A stretch of 64,000 nt of DNA from Zelopaecilomyces penicillatus. Its lineage: Eukaryota > Ascomycota > Sordariomycetes > Hypocreales > Pseudodiploosporaceae. The stretch is taken from assembly GCA_005765155.1 (NCBI GenBank), contig VCCP01000003.1:992001-1056000 (forward strand), written 5' to 3'. Shown here in pieces: positions 46,440-57,584 of this stretch. Position 1 is the stretch's first letter; each line of letters starts with the position of its first letter. The notes below the pieces were generated by a model. The model saw only the letters and a program-made list of their open reading frames with translations, had not been told where the DNA came from and did no database searches. Position numbers and translations under genes: made by a program.

Positions 46440-48361
46440 TTAAAAAGTGCTTGTCGCCAATCTACTGGCCGCATTCCTGGCGTCAATTCGATCCTCATCA
46501 TCTTCCTCGCCAACGCCCGCCAAACCTGCACGTCCACCCGCTCCAGGCTTACCAGAGCCCGACTCCAGGCCTTCCTCCTCTTCACCCTCCTCGGGAACTT
46601 TGCCAACAAAGCTGCTCGAAACGCTGCGGTTGTTGGCATCAGAACGACGTGGCACACCACTCCATGCATCGCCCTTGGGCCCTTGGCTGGCTGCTAAGCT
46701 TGTGCGCCGTACGGTAGTGGGGTGTGCCTCGCGACCGAGACGGCTAAGTCCACCAGAAGAATCAATCGACCGGATATCTCCTCGGACGCTCTCAAGTAGG
46801 GCCAATGTGCGTCTCTCTGCTTCAATTTCGCGAAGAACAAACTCTCGAATTCCCATTCGCAAATCCGCGGCTGTTCGATCGAACCATTTTCGGCGCTCCT
46901 GCACAAGATTGTGAGTAACCCGATTGGTTTTGTTAAAAAGATGCGTCTCATTTTGTCGGGCCTCATCTAAGGCGGAGATTGCCTCATCGACCTTTTCTCG
47001 TCTGACGCTGGAGCTTGCCTTCAAGCGATCGGCGGCATTGAGCTTGCTTCTGGTGACCTCCTGTGCCTGTAGAAATTCTCGAATGAGAATCTGGCGGTTT
47101 GTGAGGGTCTCCTTTACGATGAATGCATCCTGGGAATGATACTGGAACGGGTCGCCAATAGTCGTGGCCTCGGCTGTAGCCTGCGCAGCGTGATAGTCGC
47201 CAACAGTTTGCACAACTCTGCCAAGCTTTTTGTAGGCATTGGCCAAGCCTGGATGTGGTTCTTGTACATGCATGCTTCCAAGCTTCACACCATAGTCAGA
47301 CTCCGCAAGACCAAGTCCTGTAAAATGTTAGCCAATGTTTGTGATGCAGTTAAATTTAGATAATGTGGAAATCGCACCTCTTCGAGCCTTGACCATCTTA
47401 TCAACCTTGTGGCCGGCATCCATTGCTCCAAGATAGAACAACTTCACCGCTGGGCGGGCCTCAGCAAGCTCGGGAGTGTCATCTGGCGGCGGAGCAAACT
47501 GCTTCAGAATCTTTCGGCGCACACCAGTGGCGGGTTGTTTTCTCTTGACAAGGGGGCTATAACCGAAATCGCTCTCGACAAATAGTATCATCTCGTCATC
47601 CCTCACAAGTACTTCGTTGCTGCACACATAGTTGAACCATCTCTGTAACAGAGCCTTGACCCGCACTTCATCTTCATCGGTGCCAGCGCCAGCAGACGTC
47701 AGAGCAGGAGGGACGGCAGGCACAAATGCATCGGGGTTTGCGGATATCAGATGGTCAGCGAGTTTGATAAACTCGGAATGCAATCGACGGACGTCTCGGT
47801 ATTGTGTGGTGCGGTAACGTGGTAAATTGGTCTTGAGTCGGATTAGCCCTTTATCTCAACAGCTATAGAAGACCATGGACTTACATGGACATCGAATCGC
47901 AAAATAGGATCCTTCTTCCCGGTTCTCTCAAGCCCAGTAATCTTGGCCTGAAGCCGGAACTGAGGCTGGGCGGGCTTGCGGGACTGTTGCCCCTGCTCCC
48001 ATTGCGACGCTCCTCCAGGATGTTGATGAGATGGAGCCTCGGATGTTTGCTGCCCGGAGAAGCCATGTTGCGACTCGCCTGCCGACTCAGATGCATTCGC
48101 ATCCAGCGTTGTTGAGTCATCTAGTTCACCATCCGTTCCTGACGTAGTTGTAGCCGTGCCAGGCCGCTGGGATTCCTCGCCATTGCCCGTCTCTTCCAAG
48201 CCATTCGAAGAAAGCTGTGAGCTGTAAGGAAAGGATGGCGCATCCTGAGAGGTGTTTCCAAAATCGCTTCGGCTTTGATGCGGGGATGATTCCGAGGTAT
48301 GACCCCAAGGCGATGCTCCCGCCGGGTCATCGGTTTCGTGTATTGAGGCGCTATAGTCCAT
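46440..48361 (-). CDS. VPS17: Retromer subunit Vps17 (PX-BAR sorting nexin)
   Basis: Model: exons 48361-47885, 47831-47378 and 47317-46440, 602 residues, with introns of 53 and 60 bases in phase. The N-terminal ~140 residues are Ser/Gln/Gly-rich and disordered. The PX domain spans ~140-265 (LQAKITGLERTGKKDPILRFDVHTNLP...RYRTTQYRDVRRLHSEF...LLQRWFNYVCSNEVL), and the sequence VESDFGYSPLV is typical of Vps17. The BAR region (~310-520) is helical with long charged heptads (EKVDEAISALDEARQNETHLFNKTNR). The acidic, Gly-rich tail (EEGEEEEGLESGSGKPG) is low complexity. Vps5-Vps17 dimers coat endosomal tubules and return Vps10-type receptors to the Golgi. It shares a short divergent promoter with Bcp1. 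Confidence 0.95.
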
Positions 48362-48840
48362 TGCAATGGTACTCCGGTGGCGCTGGGGAGAGACGGTGGC
48401 GGGGAAGAGCTTTGTGGGGGTCTTTGTTGATCGAATCAAAAGAACAAAAGAGGCTGAAGTATGAATTGGAATATTCGCCTAAGGGTGAGCACCAATCATG
48501 ACATGAGCAATGTTCTGAGGGCGTCGGTTGATGCCTCGATGGGGGAGACTTGACTCCGAACAGCTGTTGCTCGCTGACGCAAGTTGGCCAGGCTCCGATC
48601 CCAGTGGGGATGATGTTGCATATATGGGGGCAAGCCGCGTATTGGCTCAGTAAGCGCACGCTATCGCGCTTAGAATAAACGCCCCAAGCTCTTATCGGAC
48701 CTGATTGGGACTAGTGCGGGGCATGCAAGTAAAATCTCCAGACCTTTGAGGTTCGCGGCGCAATTGAGAAATGTCTTGAAGTCAGTGAAACTTTCTTCAA
48801 AGCAGGTACCAGGGAGTCGTTCTAGAAGAGAAAAGAAAAA
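48362..48840. promoter_or_regulatory. Divergent promoter (Vps17 / Bcp1)
   Basis: Only ~480 bases separate the two start codons, so both promoters must overlap or abut here. The Vps17 frame is open for another ~26 codons upstream but has no ATG. No specific site is assigned. Confidence 0.55.
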
Positions 48841-49763
48841 ATGGGCAAAAAGAGATCAAGAGAGGCCGAGATCCGGGATGCGCCGCCTGCGGATCCAAGT
48901 GTTGAGAAGATGGACGAGGATAGCAGCGACGACGAAGTGAGATTGTCTCCCCGATTCAATCGCCCTCAAAGGTACTGACAACCGACGGCCAGGACTTTGA
49001 CATGGTCAATGTGGACTTTGAATGGTTTAACTTTGATCCTGAGGTTGACTTCCATGGCACAAAGTCTCTATTGCGACAGTTGTTTGATGTTGATGCCAAT
49101 CTCTTCAACATGTCAGCGCTATCAGACCTCATTCTCTCCCAGCCAACAATCGGTTCCACTGTCAAAGTAGACGGGAAAGGCACCGATGCTTATGCTATGC
49201 TCACAGCCCTCAATACCGCCGTGCATAAGGACACGGAGCCTATGAATGAAATCCTCAAGTACCTTGTGGAGAAGGCGCAGACCAACGAAGCGCTCTCCGC
49301 CGTCGCAGAGCTGATTAAAGCCGGCAACCATGTTGGACTCGTGTTTTCGGAGCGTCTTATTAACATGCCCTCTGAGATTGCACCACCTCTGTATTCCATG
49401 CTGATTGAGGAGGTGGAAGCTGCCGTAGAAGACAAGGAGCCTTATGAGTTTTCGCACTATCTCATTCTATCAAGAATTTATCAAGAGGTGGAATCAACAT
49501 TGGACGTGGAGGATCGAAAGCGCAAAAAGGCCAAGGAAGAGGCTTCGAGGTTTCATTTCCACCCCGAAGATGAGGTTCTGCAGAAGCATGCCGTGGCATA
49601 CGGAAGCTTCTCGTACACGAAAGAGGATGACGCTGTAGCCGACAGCAAGCGGGCGTTCCAAGAGCTGGGCATCAAGACCTACGGGCATATGATTCTGATT
49701 GAGGCGAGTAAATTCCAGGGTGCTGTCAAGGCAATCAATGACTATATAAGTTCGGCACAATAA
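48841..49763 (+). CDS. BCP1: Bcp1/BCCIP-family protein
   Basis: Model: exons 48841-48936 and 48993-49763, 288 residues, with a 56-base phase-0 intron. The N-terminus MGKKRSREAEIRDAP is basic and followed by an acidic Ser/Asp patch (MDEDSSDDEDFDM-type), then the conserved opening VNVDFEWFNFDPEVDFHGTKSLLRQLF, which is characteristic of the family. Later conserved segments are QPTIGSTVKVDG, GLVFSERLINMP, YLILSRIY, and a C-terminal FHPEDEVLQKHA. Yeast Bcp1 is a chaperone of ribosomal protein Rpl23 and affects nuclear export of the kinase Mss4; the human relative binds BRCA2 and p21. The stop lies 11 bases from the stop of the convergent chorismate mutase. Confidence 0.96.
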
Positions 49764-49774
49764 ATCAAAAATTT

Positions 49775-50707
49775 CTATGGTTTCGGCTCAAGTCTCTGCA
49801 TCAAGTATTCAACCTCCACTTCTTTGGTCAAGGGTATCACATAATCCTTATACATGGCCACAACGGCATCAACGTTGATTTTCACATGTTCCCCATTCCC
49901 ATCTGGGAGAGTCGGGTCTTTGCCATAAGTCAAGGCCTTGAGCCGCAGTCGCTGCAATATTTGCTCCTCCACCGCGGTGTTCGTGATGGAATCGGCAATT
50001 CCTTTGCGATCTTCCGCCTTGATCAAACGAGTGTACAGCTCCGGATCCGAACGGAACTTGGACTCGGCCACAAATTTGCCGAAGTGTATTCTTCTTGAGA
50101 GCGCCTGTAGACATGCGATATCACACGTCGCTGATGAGCCGTAATTTTCTTGAGATTCTCCTCGGTCCTCACGGCCAAAGTCTGCACAGGCCGCTGGCAA
50201 GAACTTGTCAATGTAGAAACTCTTGATCTTGTCGTTGACGCAAACGTCGTTGGGATAAAGGATTTGGGGGTAATTGAGCGGTTTAAGAATTGGCTTCTGA
50301 ACCGCTTCTGGGAAGAACGGAAACTCATCTGGTGACTCAAACCGGCGAATGAGAGACTGCAGCTTCTCCTGCTCGGAGAGATACCAGTCGAACAAGCTCA
50401 ACTTTTTGTGAGGGAAATCAATGGCTCCTGGAATATAGATGGGCTTTGTGGAGAGGCCGGGTTAGAAAGTGAGAAACCAAGAGAAACACCAGTTAGTTCG
50501 GGGCATCATCTCACCTTGTTGAGCGCAAACTGTACCCTCTCGATGAGATGAAATGTAATGGTGTCCTCCAATCGACTATTTCCGTCAGTATGAGCAGCAT
50601 CGGAGCGAGGGTGGTGTCATTGCCAGGCGCACTGACATGAGCTGAAACCGGATTCGGCCAAGATCAAGGGCCTCAGAGCCATCGGCCAAATCGACAGCGG
50701 CGTCCAT
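49775..50707 (-). CDS. ARO7: Chorismate mutase (Aro7 type)
   Basis: Model: exons 50707-50637, 50575-50515 and 50443-49775, 266 residues. Introns of 61 and 71 bases join the N-terminus DLGRIRFQLIRLEDTITFHL IERVQFALNK to PIYIPGAIDFPH. This is the eukaryotic AroQ-type all-helical enzyme that converts chorismate to prephenate, the branch step to Phe and Tyr. Key parts are visible: the N-terminal active-site Arg in IRFQLIRLED, the C-terminal ALSRRIHFGKFVAESKF with Arg and Lys residues of the active site, ITNTAVEEQILQRL, and PLTKEVEVEYLMQRL holding the catalytic Glu. In yeast the enzyme is a dimer activated by Trp and inhibited by Tyr. It is cytosolic, with no leader seen. Confidence 0.96.
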
Positions 50708-51388
50708 GGTGGTCTTTTTCTAGCTCTCAACCGACCGAGAATCTTTATTTATTCAATTTTGTCTTGTGGAAACTGGTGGTGCTTGAGATTCGTGGCTTTC
50801 TGGGTGTTGTTAGAGGGGAGTCAGAAATACGGCTCCGGTTCCCGGAGCGTCTGACAAAGAAAGAAGTATGAGTGAGATTGAATCCAGCATTTCCACCCTT
50901 GATGTCGAATGCATGCAAAGTGATATTACTGGATGTACGTCGCCTGTCTGAAAGGTACTGTAAATTCTATGCGCATTCACTGCATTGACAATGCGAGAGC
51001 GCTAAAACGCTCCCCATAGCTTCTGGCCTCTAGTTGGCCGTAGCGCTTCGTTCAGCGCTCTTCAGGCAATCACCAGCGCATGGACAGCCAAGATGGATGC
51101 AAGCTCCTCCAAGTTTTTAGTGGGGCTTCTTCAGCCAGTGAGCCAATGGTTGGACCCAGAGCTGAAGACAACCCTTCACATTGCTAATAACTCGTGCTTG
51201 TGTGTTTAAACACCAAACCTGGTTTCCTCAAACTGCGCACATCATGATCGGTCTGGCCTCGCTTGAACCGCCATCCTGCCGATGAACATCGTCGAAATTT
51301 GTCTTCATCGCCTTGATACGGCCTCCAGCAATTGCCACTTGCTGTCTCAGCCCTGATCCGCGGCAGCCTCAGCCCTACCAATTGAGCC
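50708..51388. promoter_or_regulatory. Divergent promoter (chorismate mutase / Mdv1)
   Basis: About 680 bases between two divergent start codons. No coding or repeat feature is seen. The region is G+C-balanced, and I could not name a factor site with confidence. Confidence 0.5.
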
Positions 51389-53596
51389 ATGGCTGATCCT
51401 GAAGGCCAATATGCGTTCCCCGATGACGGTGGTGACGATGACCAGTCGATCATATCTGTACGCTCAACGGCCCCATTGACGCTGTATTTGAGTGGCTGAG
51501 ACTCACATTGCTAACGCCGCATGATCTGTTCCAGACTCGCGGGCTCGAGGCCTTCAGTCGCAAGGTTACCGTAACCGCCAGCCATCTCATGGGGCCAGCA
51601 GTCGATGCGAGAGGTAACCACTATCACTCCGCAATGGCGGAGGTTCACAAGCAGATGAAGCGACCAAGTGTGCAGAGGGGTGTCTTTTCCATGGCCCGTT
51701 CAAGTCCGTCCGAAATTGTGCGCTCAAAGCTCTCCACGAACGAGATCCAGCATCGCGCCTTGACGCATCTCTCCGATGAGCTTTTATCGAACATCCCAGA
51801 CCATGAAAACTCCTACTCGCTCTTTCAAGGCTTCCAGGCCAGCTTCCCAGAGTTGACGGAAGAGGGCAAAAAGCACCGCGGCCGGGTATCTCGAGGCAGA
51901 AAACTGATAGATGAGGGGGAGGAGTCCATCCCAGGATCTGAGCACACTCCCAAAAAATTGGGTCAGCTGAAAAAGGAGAAGGCTGCGATGATGCATGAGT
52001 TTGATCTCTTGGGGGTCCGCAAGAACATGGCCAGCTGTGAAATTCGCGAGATCGACAATAAAATCGCCAATTTACACGGCATGCGAAGGATCATTCTTGA
52101 GAGGTTGGCTGGATTTGAACAGGAGGAAGCGCTCTTGGAACATGACAGTATGCGGAATCTTTCTCATAAATGATGCTCCCCGCTCTCCGAAGAAAAAAAC
52201 GCTCTAACATTTGTTGTCTAGTAATCGATGTTGAAGCGCGAGTTGAAGAGGCACAGGCGCTGGTCGACGAGGCCGAGGTGATTGCACTAAACACTGCCAC
52301 AAAGGACGAGGAAGATCTTGTAGGGGACGCGGATGACCATGATCCCGAATTCATGACCCAATCCGTATACGATAAACTGCCAGTCACAACCACCGGCCTA
52401 CCGCGAAAACCAAAGAAAGTTCACAGACGCAAGTCCATGCCGATACTCCATGAACATTTCCAGACCGGCTCCAATATTCGAGAAATTAGGGCCCATGCAG
52501 ATACTATTACAGCACTCGATTTCGATGCGCCATTTGGCGTGATGGTCACATCCGCTCTTGATGATACCGTCCGGGTCTGGGACTTGAATGCTGGTAGGTG
52601 CATCGGGTATTTGGAAGGTCACACAGCCTCTGTCCGTACACTGCAGATTGAGGATAACATTCTCGCAACGGGCTCCATGGACGCGACAATCAAGCTCTGG
52701 GATCTCAGCAAGTCGCACTATAATCCACAGGGCGACCAATTGACCAAGGATGACGACGAAGACGAAGATGCCATAGCCTTTGAGAATCCAGATGACCAGC
52801 CCATTGAACCGCCAGAGGGCAGCATGGATGATTGTGGGCTATTTACACTCCAGGCCCATGTGGACGAGATCACCGCTCTACATTTCCGAGGCGACATCCT
52901 GGTGTCCGGATCGGCAGATAAGACGATCCGGCATTGGGATCTTGAAAAGGGACGTTGTGTGCAGACGCTGGACGTCATGTGGGCCGCTGCGCAGGCATCC
53001 GTAGCCACCACCACTGTCGACGGCTCGTGGAAACCCACTGGTCGATCACAGGGCAGCTCAGCGGACTTTGTAGGTGCGCTGCAAGTCTTTGAGTCTGCCC
53101 TGGCGTGCGGTACTGCCGACGGTATGGTTCGCCTCTGGGATCTCCGAAGCGGCCAGGTCCATCGTAGCTTGGTAGGACACACGGGCGCAGTCACATGCTT
53201 GCAATTTGACGACGTACACCTAGTAACCGGCAGCTTGGATAGAAGCATTAGAGTAAGTCCTTGGAAGAACCAATCCTCCCTTTTCATGTAGGGCCACAGC
53301 TGACCATATTACCACAACAGATCTGGGATCTCCGTACAGGTTCCATCTACGACGCATATGCGTATGATAACCCCATTACTAACATGATGTTTGACGAGCG
53401 ACGAATAGTGAGCGCAGCTGGCGAGGATGTCGTCAAGGTGTACGATAAGGTTGAAGGCCGGCAATGGGACTGCGGCGCTGGTGTTACGGCGCCAGAGGAA
53501 GAAAAGCATCCTGCCATTGTAGAGCGTGTACGAGTACGAGATGGCTACTTGGTAGAGGGCAGACGGGATGGTATTGTAGGCATATGGACTTGTTAG
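51389..53596 (+). CDS. MDV1: Mitochondrial division protein Mdv1/Caf4 (WD40)
   Basis: Model: exons 51389-51457, 51535-52147, 52222-53252 and 53321-53596, 662 residues. Introns of 77, 74 and 68 bases keep phase. The N-terminal region (~23-160) corresponds to the Fis1-binding part; a coiled coil follows at ~190-260 (KKLGQLKKEKAAMMHEFDLL; EIREIDNKIANL; IDVEARVEEAQALVDEAE), used for dimerisation. From ~330 to the end there are about seven WD40 repeats (HADTITALDFD; GHTASVRTLQIE...GSMDATIKLWDL; GSADKTIRHWDL; GHTGAVTCLQFD...GSLDRSIRIWDL). An acidic insert splits the propeller near residue 455. Mdv1 links the outer-membrane anchor Fis1 to the dynamin Dnm1 for mitochondrial and peroxisomal fission. 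Confidence 0.96.
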
Positions 53597-56500
53597 AATA
53601 GTAGGGAAAATCTGGCTCTGGTGAGGGGTTTTTGGGCCAATCTGTCGCATATACCTTGTATATAGGGCTTCAGTGTTTCAAGACGAAAAATATAAGGAAG
53701 CCTGCGGCGTTTGATGTGACTGGGCCAATAGATCATATGACCGAAGTGATTGCGGAATGGTCAATCCGTCCCCAGACTTTATGTGGCGATGTGGCATCAA
53801 TTCCTGATTGATCTTTATAAGAATCGACCCGCCCGCTGAGTGGTTAATGAAGTTGAGCTTTATAAAAAAAATGATACCGTAATGCTAAAGCGAGCATTTC
53901 CATGAGGTTGTACAAGACAATACTGGCCCTATCATCAGCAAAGTTGAACACTTTCGTCAACTGGACAGCCATCGTTCAACCCAGTATGTCCTAGCCTACA
54001 GAGACCTTGCTGTAAATGGACTTATATGGCCTTCAAGTGATCTTTGTTGAGTTGTCGAGGAAGCCGAGACAAAGACTTAATCCTTTACCATGAGGCCTGT
54101 ATACTTGTGGTATGGTGCCTATAATGTTAGAAACGTGTTTTCTATGTTGCGAAAACAGTATTGGCTATAATTGCGTTGAAGCTTTGTCCACGGGTTGTTT
54201 AGGAGATATCATCAAGGAGTGCAAAGGGGCTCGATATAGTTCCTATTCGTAGTGTGTCAGTCGCTGGATTGACATACGTCTCTATCCTCTATCCTCTTGC
54301 CACGCTGCCAGTCAGTCGTATAGTTGCTGCGAGAGATTCTGGAATCAGGACATGTGAGTTTTTCAGAGTAACGCCGTCATTATTTAACTAAAGGTTTCTT
54401 TTGACTATAAACCTGTTTGTAGAGGTTGGTGTTATTTTAATAAAAATTAGTGGCCTTTGCCACCGTCTTGACACTATTTATGGTCTCCAGTATTGGAATT
54501 TAGCCAGAGAAAAGAATAAGAGCGATACCGGAAGTTACGAGTGGTGTGGGCAAAGGTACTAATATGCTTAGCTATAGCAAACAGGGGTGGCTAAGCTCAG
54601 TAGCTGCAATATGGCTAATAATTGATATCTTCAATACAATTGATTGGAGATGCTAGCTAGAGAATTAAGAGATACCTTTGCCACAGCTAGTAGAATTGAA
54701 CGAGTAGCGATCGAATGCAGCCGGTCTGAGCAAGCTTCAATACCGAACAGTGACACTACCCTCAATTAAATCCGTCCCAATACATTCTCCTTCATTCGTC
54801 TCTAGAATCCCAGTCAGTCATAGTATCAACAATCCAAGTGCTTTGTCGGTCATGTAATATTAACAATGGCTTGATTGAATGCCAGTAATGTCGCTGTCCA
54901 TGTTCTCGATGCTGTGAAATCCTCAAGGGCAAATGGGACGCACGCTTTCGTATAACAGGTCAAATCAGCAAATTAAGAATTTCCGCGAAGGATCAAATTC
55001 GAGACCTAATAGTGGTACATATTAGCGAAATGGTCAGTATCATCGTCGAAACGAGGGAAACACGCAACCTATCCAATACCGTCGATGGGCACCCGGATAC
55101 CGTGTACAGAATAACCACGTCTGATCTAAATTATTCTCAAAGAGTAGGGGAAAAAAAGTTTGTCAGTGATTTAATTACTCAAGACTCGCTAAAACTTCGC
55201 TGGTGGTACTACGTCGCCAGTTAATAGTCTTTGATAGACTTTGCTATCATAATCATCATTCAAGTATGGGCACACTGTGACAATAAGAACAACAAACTTC
55301 TCGTGATGGATGTGATTAATGTAGATTGTTAGAATAAACAAGGATTGCCAGAAACTCCCGACATGCCCGGAAATTGCTAGAAACTGCTAGAGATTGGAAT
55401 CTTAATATAATTCAGCAACATCTAATCTCTATATCGTCGTTTTCTGATCATCGCCGCATGCTATCTATGTCAGCCTCTCCTTTGTTGATAATAATTCATC
55501 ATGTAAAGATCTCTGTCATCACTTCCATTTGAATACACCTTTAAACCTGATGATACTCGAATAATTCCCTCTTAACTCTCCCTCAATATAGACCAAACAG
55601 TAGAGTCATATTAAACTTCAAAGAAATTCAAATTCATTACTAAAGTATTACTTCTTCCTTTTAAAGCTGATGGGACCTTCTTACAGCTAATCCATTGAGA
55701 AGCCGTCAACATCGTTGGCCTGTGATATGTGCATGGCATGATCCTTTTTGACAAAGCTATCTCCCCTTTAACCATTGTACAAGATGGGTTAATGTATCTT
55801 GATTGGTTCTCAATGTATTGTCCGGTTGAGATCAAGAATTTTGTACTATTATCAAATCGGATTGATGCATTCGAATTGCATCGTTTGCATCGGATTTGAA
55901 TTGGAATTGGTTCTGATGGAATAGCCTCTTGTAAATTTAGATTTCCCATTGCCGACGATCTTTGCCAAGGCAGTTCCTCTCATCACTTTCGTTATTGAAG
56001 TCGAGGTTATACAAAGCCCCTAGTGGCGCGAGGCATGCGTAACCGAGGCCATCTTCTTCTTCTTCTAAATAAAAAGCATCGTGAGCAGGGATAGTACACA
56101 ATGACGGCGCCATCACAGATCTCACCATATCAGCCGGACTATAACAGGATTTGGAAGGAGAGCCGCGTCGGCGGCGGCGACGGTGGAAGGCATCTAGAGA
56201 GCATTAGCAAGGCGAAAGCAAGAAGCTAGGTACCGATTATATCAATATTCGCGTACCTAAATTGCTGTCTGAAATGCGACGTTCACTCAAGCAAAAGATA
56301 TGCCATAATGGCGATAGACAAAATGCGTAAGTAACAGTACAGTCCTACCATTGTTGATACAAAAGATTCATGGTGTAGAATGGGCTGACAAAAGGCCACG
56401 TTTCAGGAGAAGAATGAAGAAGGACGAAGAAAGACATCGAAAGACGGGGGAGGAAAGAAGAAGGCATTTTAGGGGGGCTACTACCAGAGAGAAGGAACGA

Positions 56501-57584
56501 ATGTTAACACCGGCTGCAAGGTAGGAACCCGTCAGCTGTTTGCCAGTTGTCAAGATGGAACTGTCACAATACTACGGCCAGAGCTTAGAGATTAAAAAGA
56601 CATGGCAGAAACGCTGTCTTACCGTACAGCCAGTAAATGAAAAGATGCGTAGAGAAAAGAAAATGAAGATATTTCCACTGTCATAACACTGTGACACGTA
56701 GAATATGATGTTATCAACATCAGGGTAATGTTCATTAATATGCTAGAAGACCACAAGTGGACGTATTATAATCATCAGAAGTATAGCCCCAACAGGTAGG
56801 CGCTATTCTAGCCTCGTACGGCATGTTCGAGAGGTCGCAGGAGTGACGACATGAACGAGAACAAGTACACAACCTGACGTCTACAAAGGAAAAGAATATA
56901 TGAGCACAGATGCTGCAACAGTCGTCCGGCAAGGTCCTGCTGAACACTGCATCAATATATAGGTCCAATACAGTCAAAACTTGCAATAGAGTGTCCTCAA
57001 ACGATCGCCTAGTTGCGTAGAACGATTCTTGATAATACTGCCAATTTCCGTGTTCCAGCTACGACTTCTAGTATACTCATCACCGTAAACTTCAAACCAT
57101 TCCTCCGTATTCTCTTACTCCCCATACACACAACATGCCGCAAGCATTGGTCTGTCACGAAAGCGAAAGCGAAAAATGGGAGAACAAGAGCAAAATAGGG
57201 GGAGTGCCGGGCAATCACACAAGAACATTAAAAAACTGTGATTGCTGCCATAGGTATATTTATTCTTCTCTAAACAACACACAGTATAGATAAAAAAGTA
57301 AACAGGTATAAAAAAAAGTAGGAGTAAGAAGGAGAAGAAGAAACCAGCCTCGTCTCTGGGTATTGAAGTGCTACAGCACTTTTGTTTTCCTTATAAGCCA
57401 CAATCTCATCACCAGGCGCCACCGATGCGATGCCAAAAAGTAGGGCAGAGATTAAACAGGATAAAACAACAACAACAAAACACATAAGTAGAAAGAAAAG
57501 CTAGCATATTCCCCCCCTTTCATCATCGTGTTCGTCTCTGATCCTCAGAATGCAACGACATCTATTCATTTCCCCTCTCCCTGT
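53597..57584. other. 4 kb A+T-rich region without a recognised gene
   Basis: Between Mdv1 and dynein. It is visibly richer in A+T than the gene blocks, with many short broken frames. A 70-codon frame at 55012-55224 and a 112-codon frame at 55611-55949 exist, but neither has a family resemblance, and I do not call them. The part at 54446-54690 holds a MITE-like inverted-repeat structure (separate entry). The overall look is compatible with decayed repeats, possibly altered by repeat-induced point mutation, but I cannot quantify that. The right 300 bases probably include the dynein 3' UTR. Confidence 0.55.
54544..54686. mobile_element. MITE-like inverted-repeat element (~143 bases)
   Basis: The left arm (54544-54579) and right arm (54651-54686) are imperfect inverted repeats of ~36 bases. 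The cores match exactly (GGCAAAGGTA at 54549-54558, TACCTTTGCC at 54673-54682), and both inner ends carry TAGC-rich sequence (CTTAGCTATAGCA against CTAGCTAGCA). The interior has no coding capacity. A third copy of the terminal motif (minus-strand GGTGGCAAAGG-CACTAAT) lies nearby at 54446-54464. The left end (GTGGTGTGGGCAAAGG) resembles ends of hAT-type elements, which begin CAG-GG and carry similar sequence, but no 8-base target duplication is visible. The class assignment is therefore tentative. Confidence 0.4.

Noticed and set aside
55611..55949. 112-codon minus-strand frame in the A+T-rich region
   Set aside because: No recognised family, no upstream promoter-like context and no splice extension; noted only as a possible remnant.
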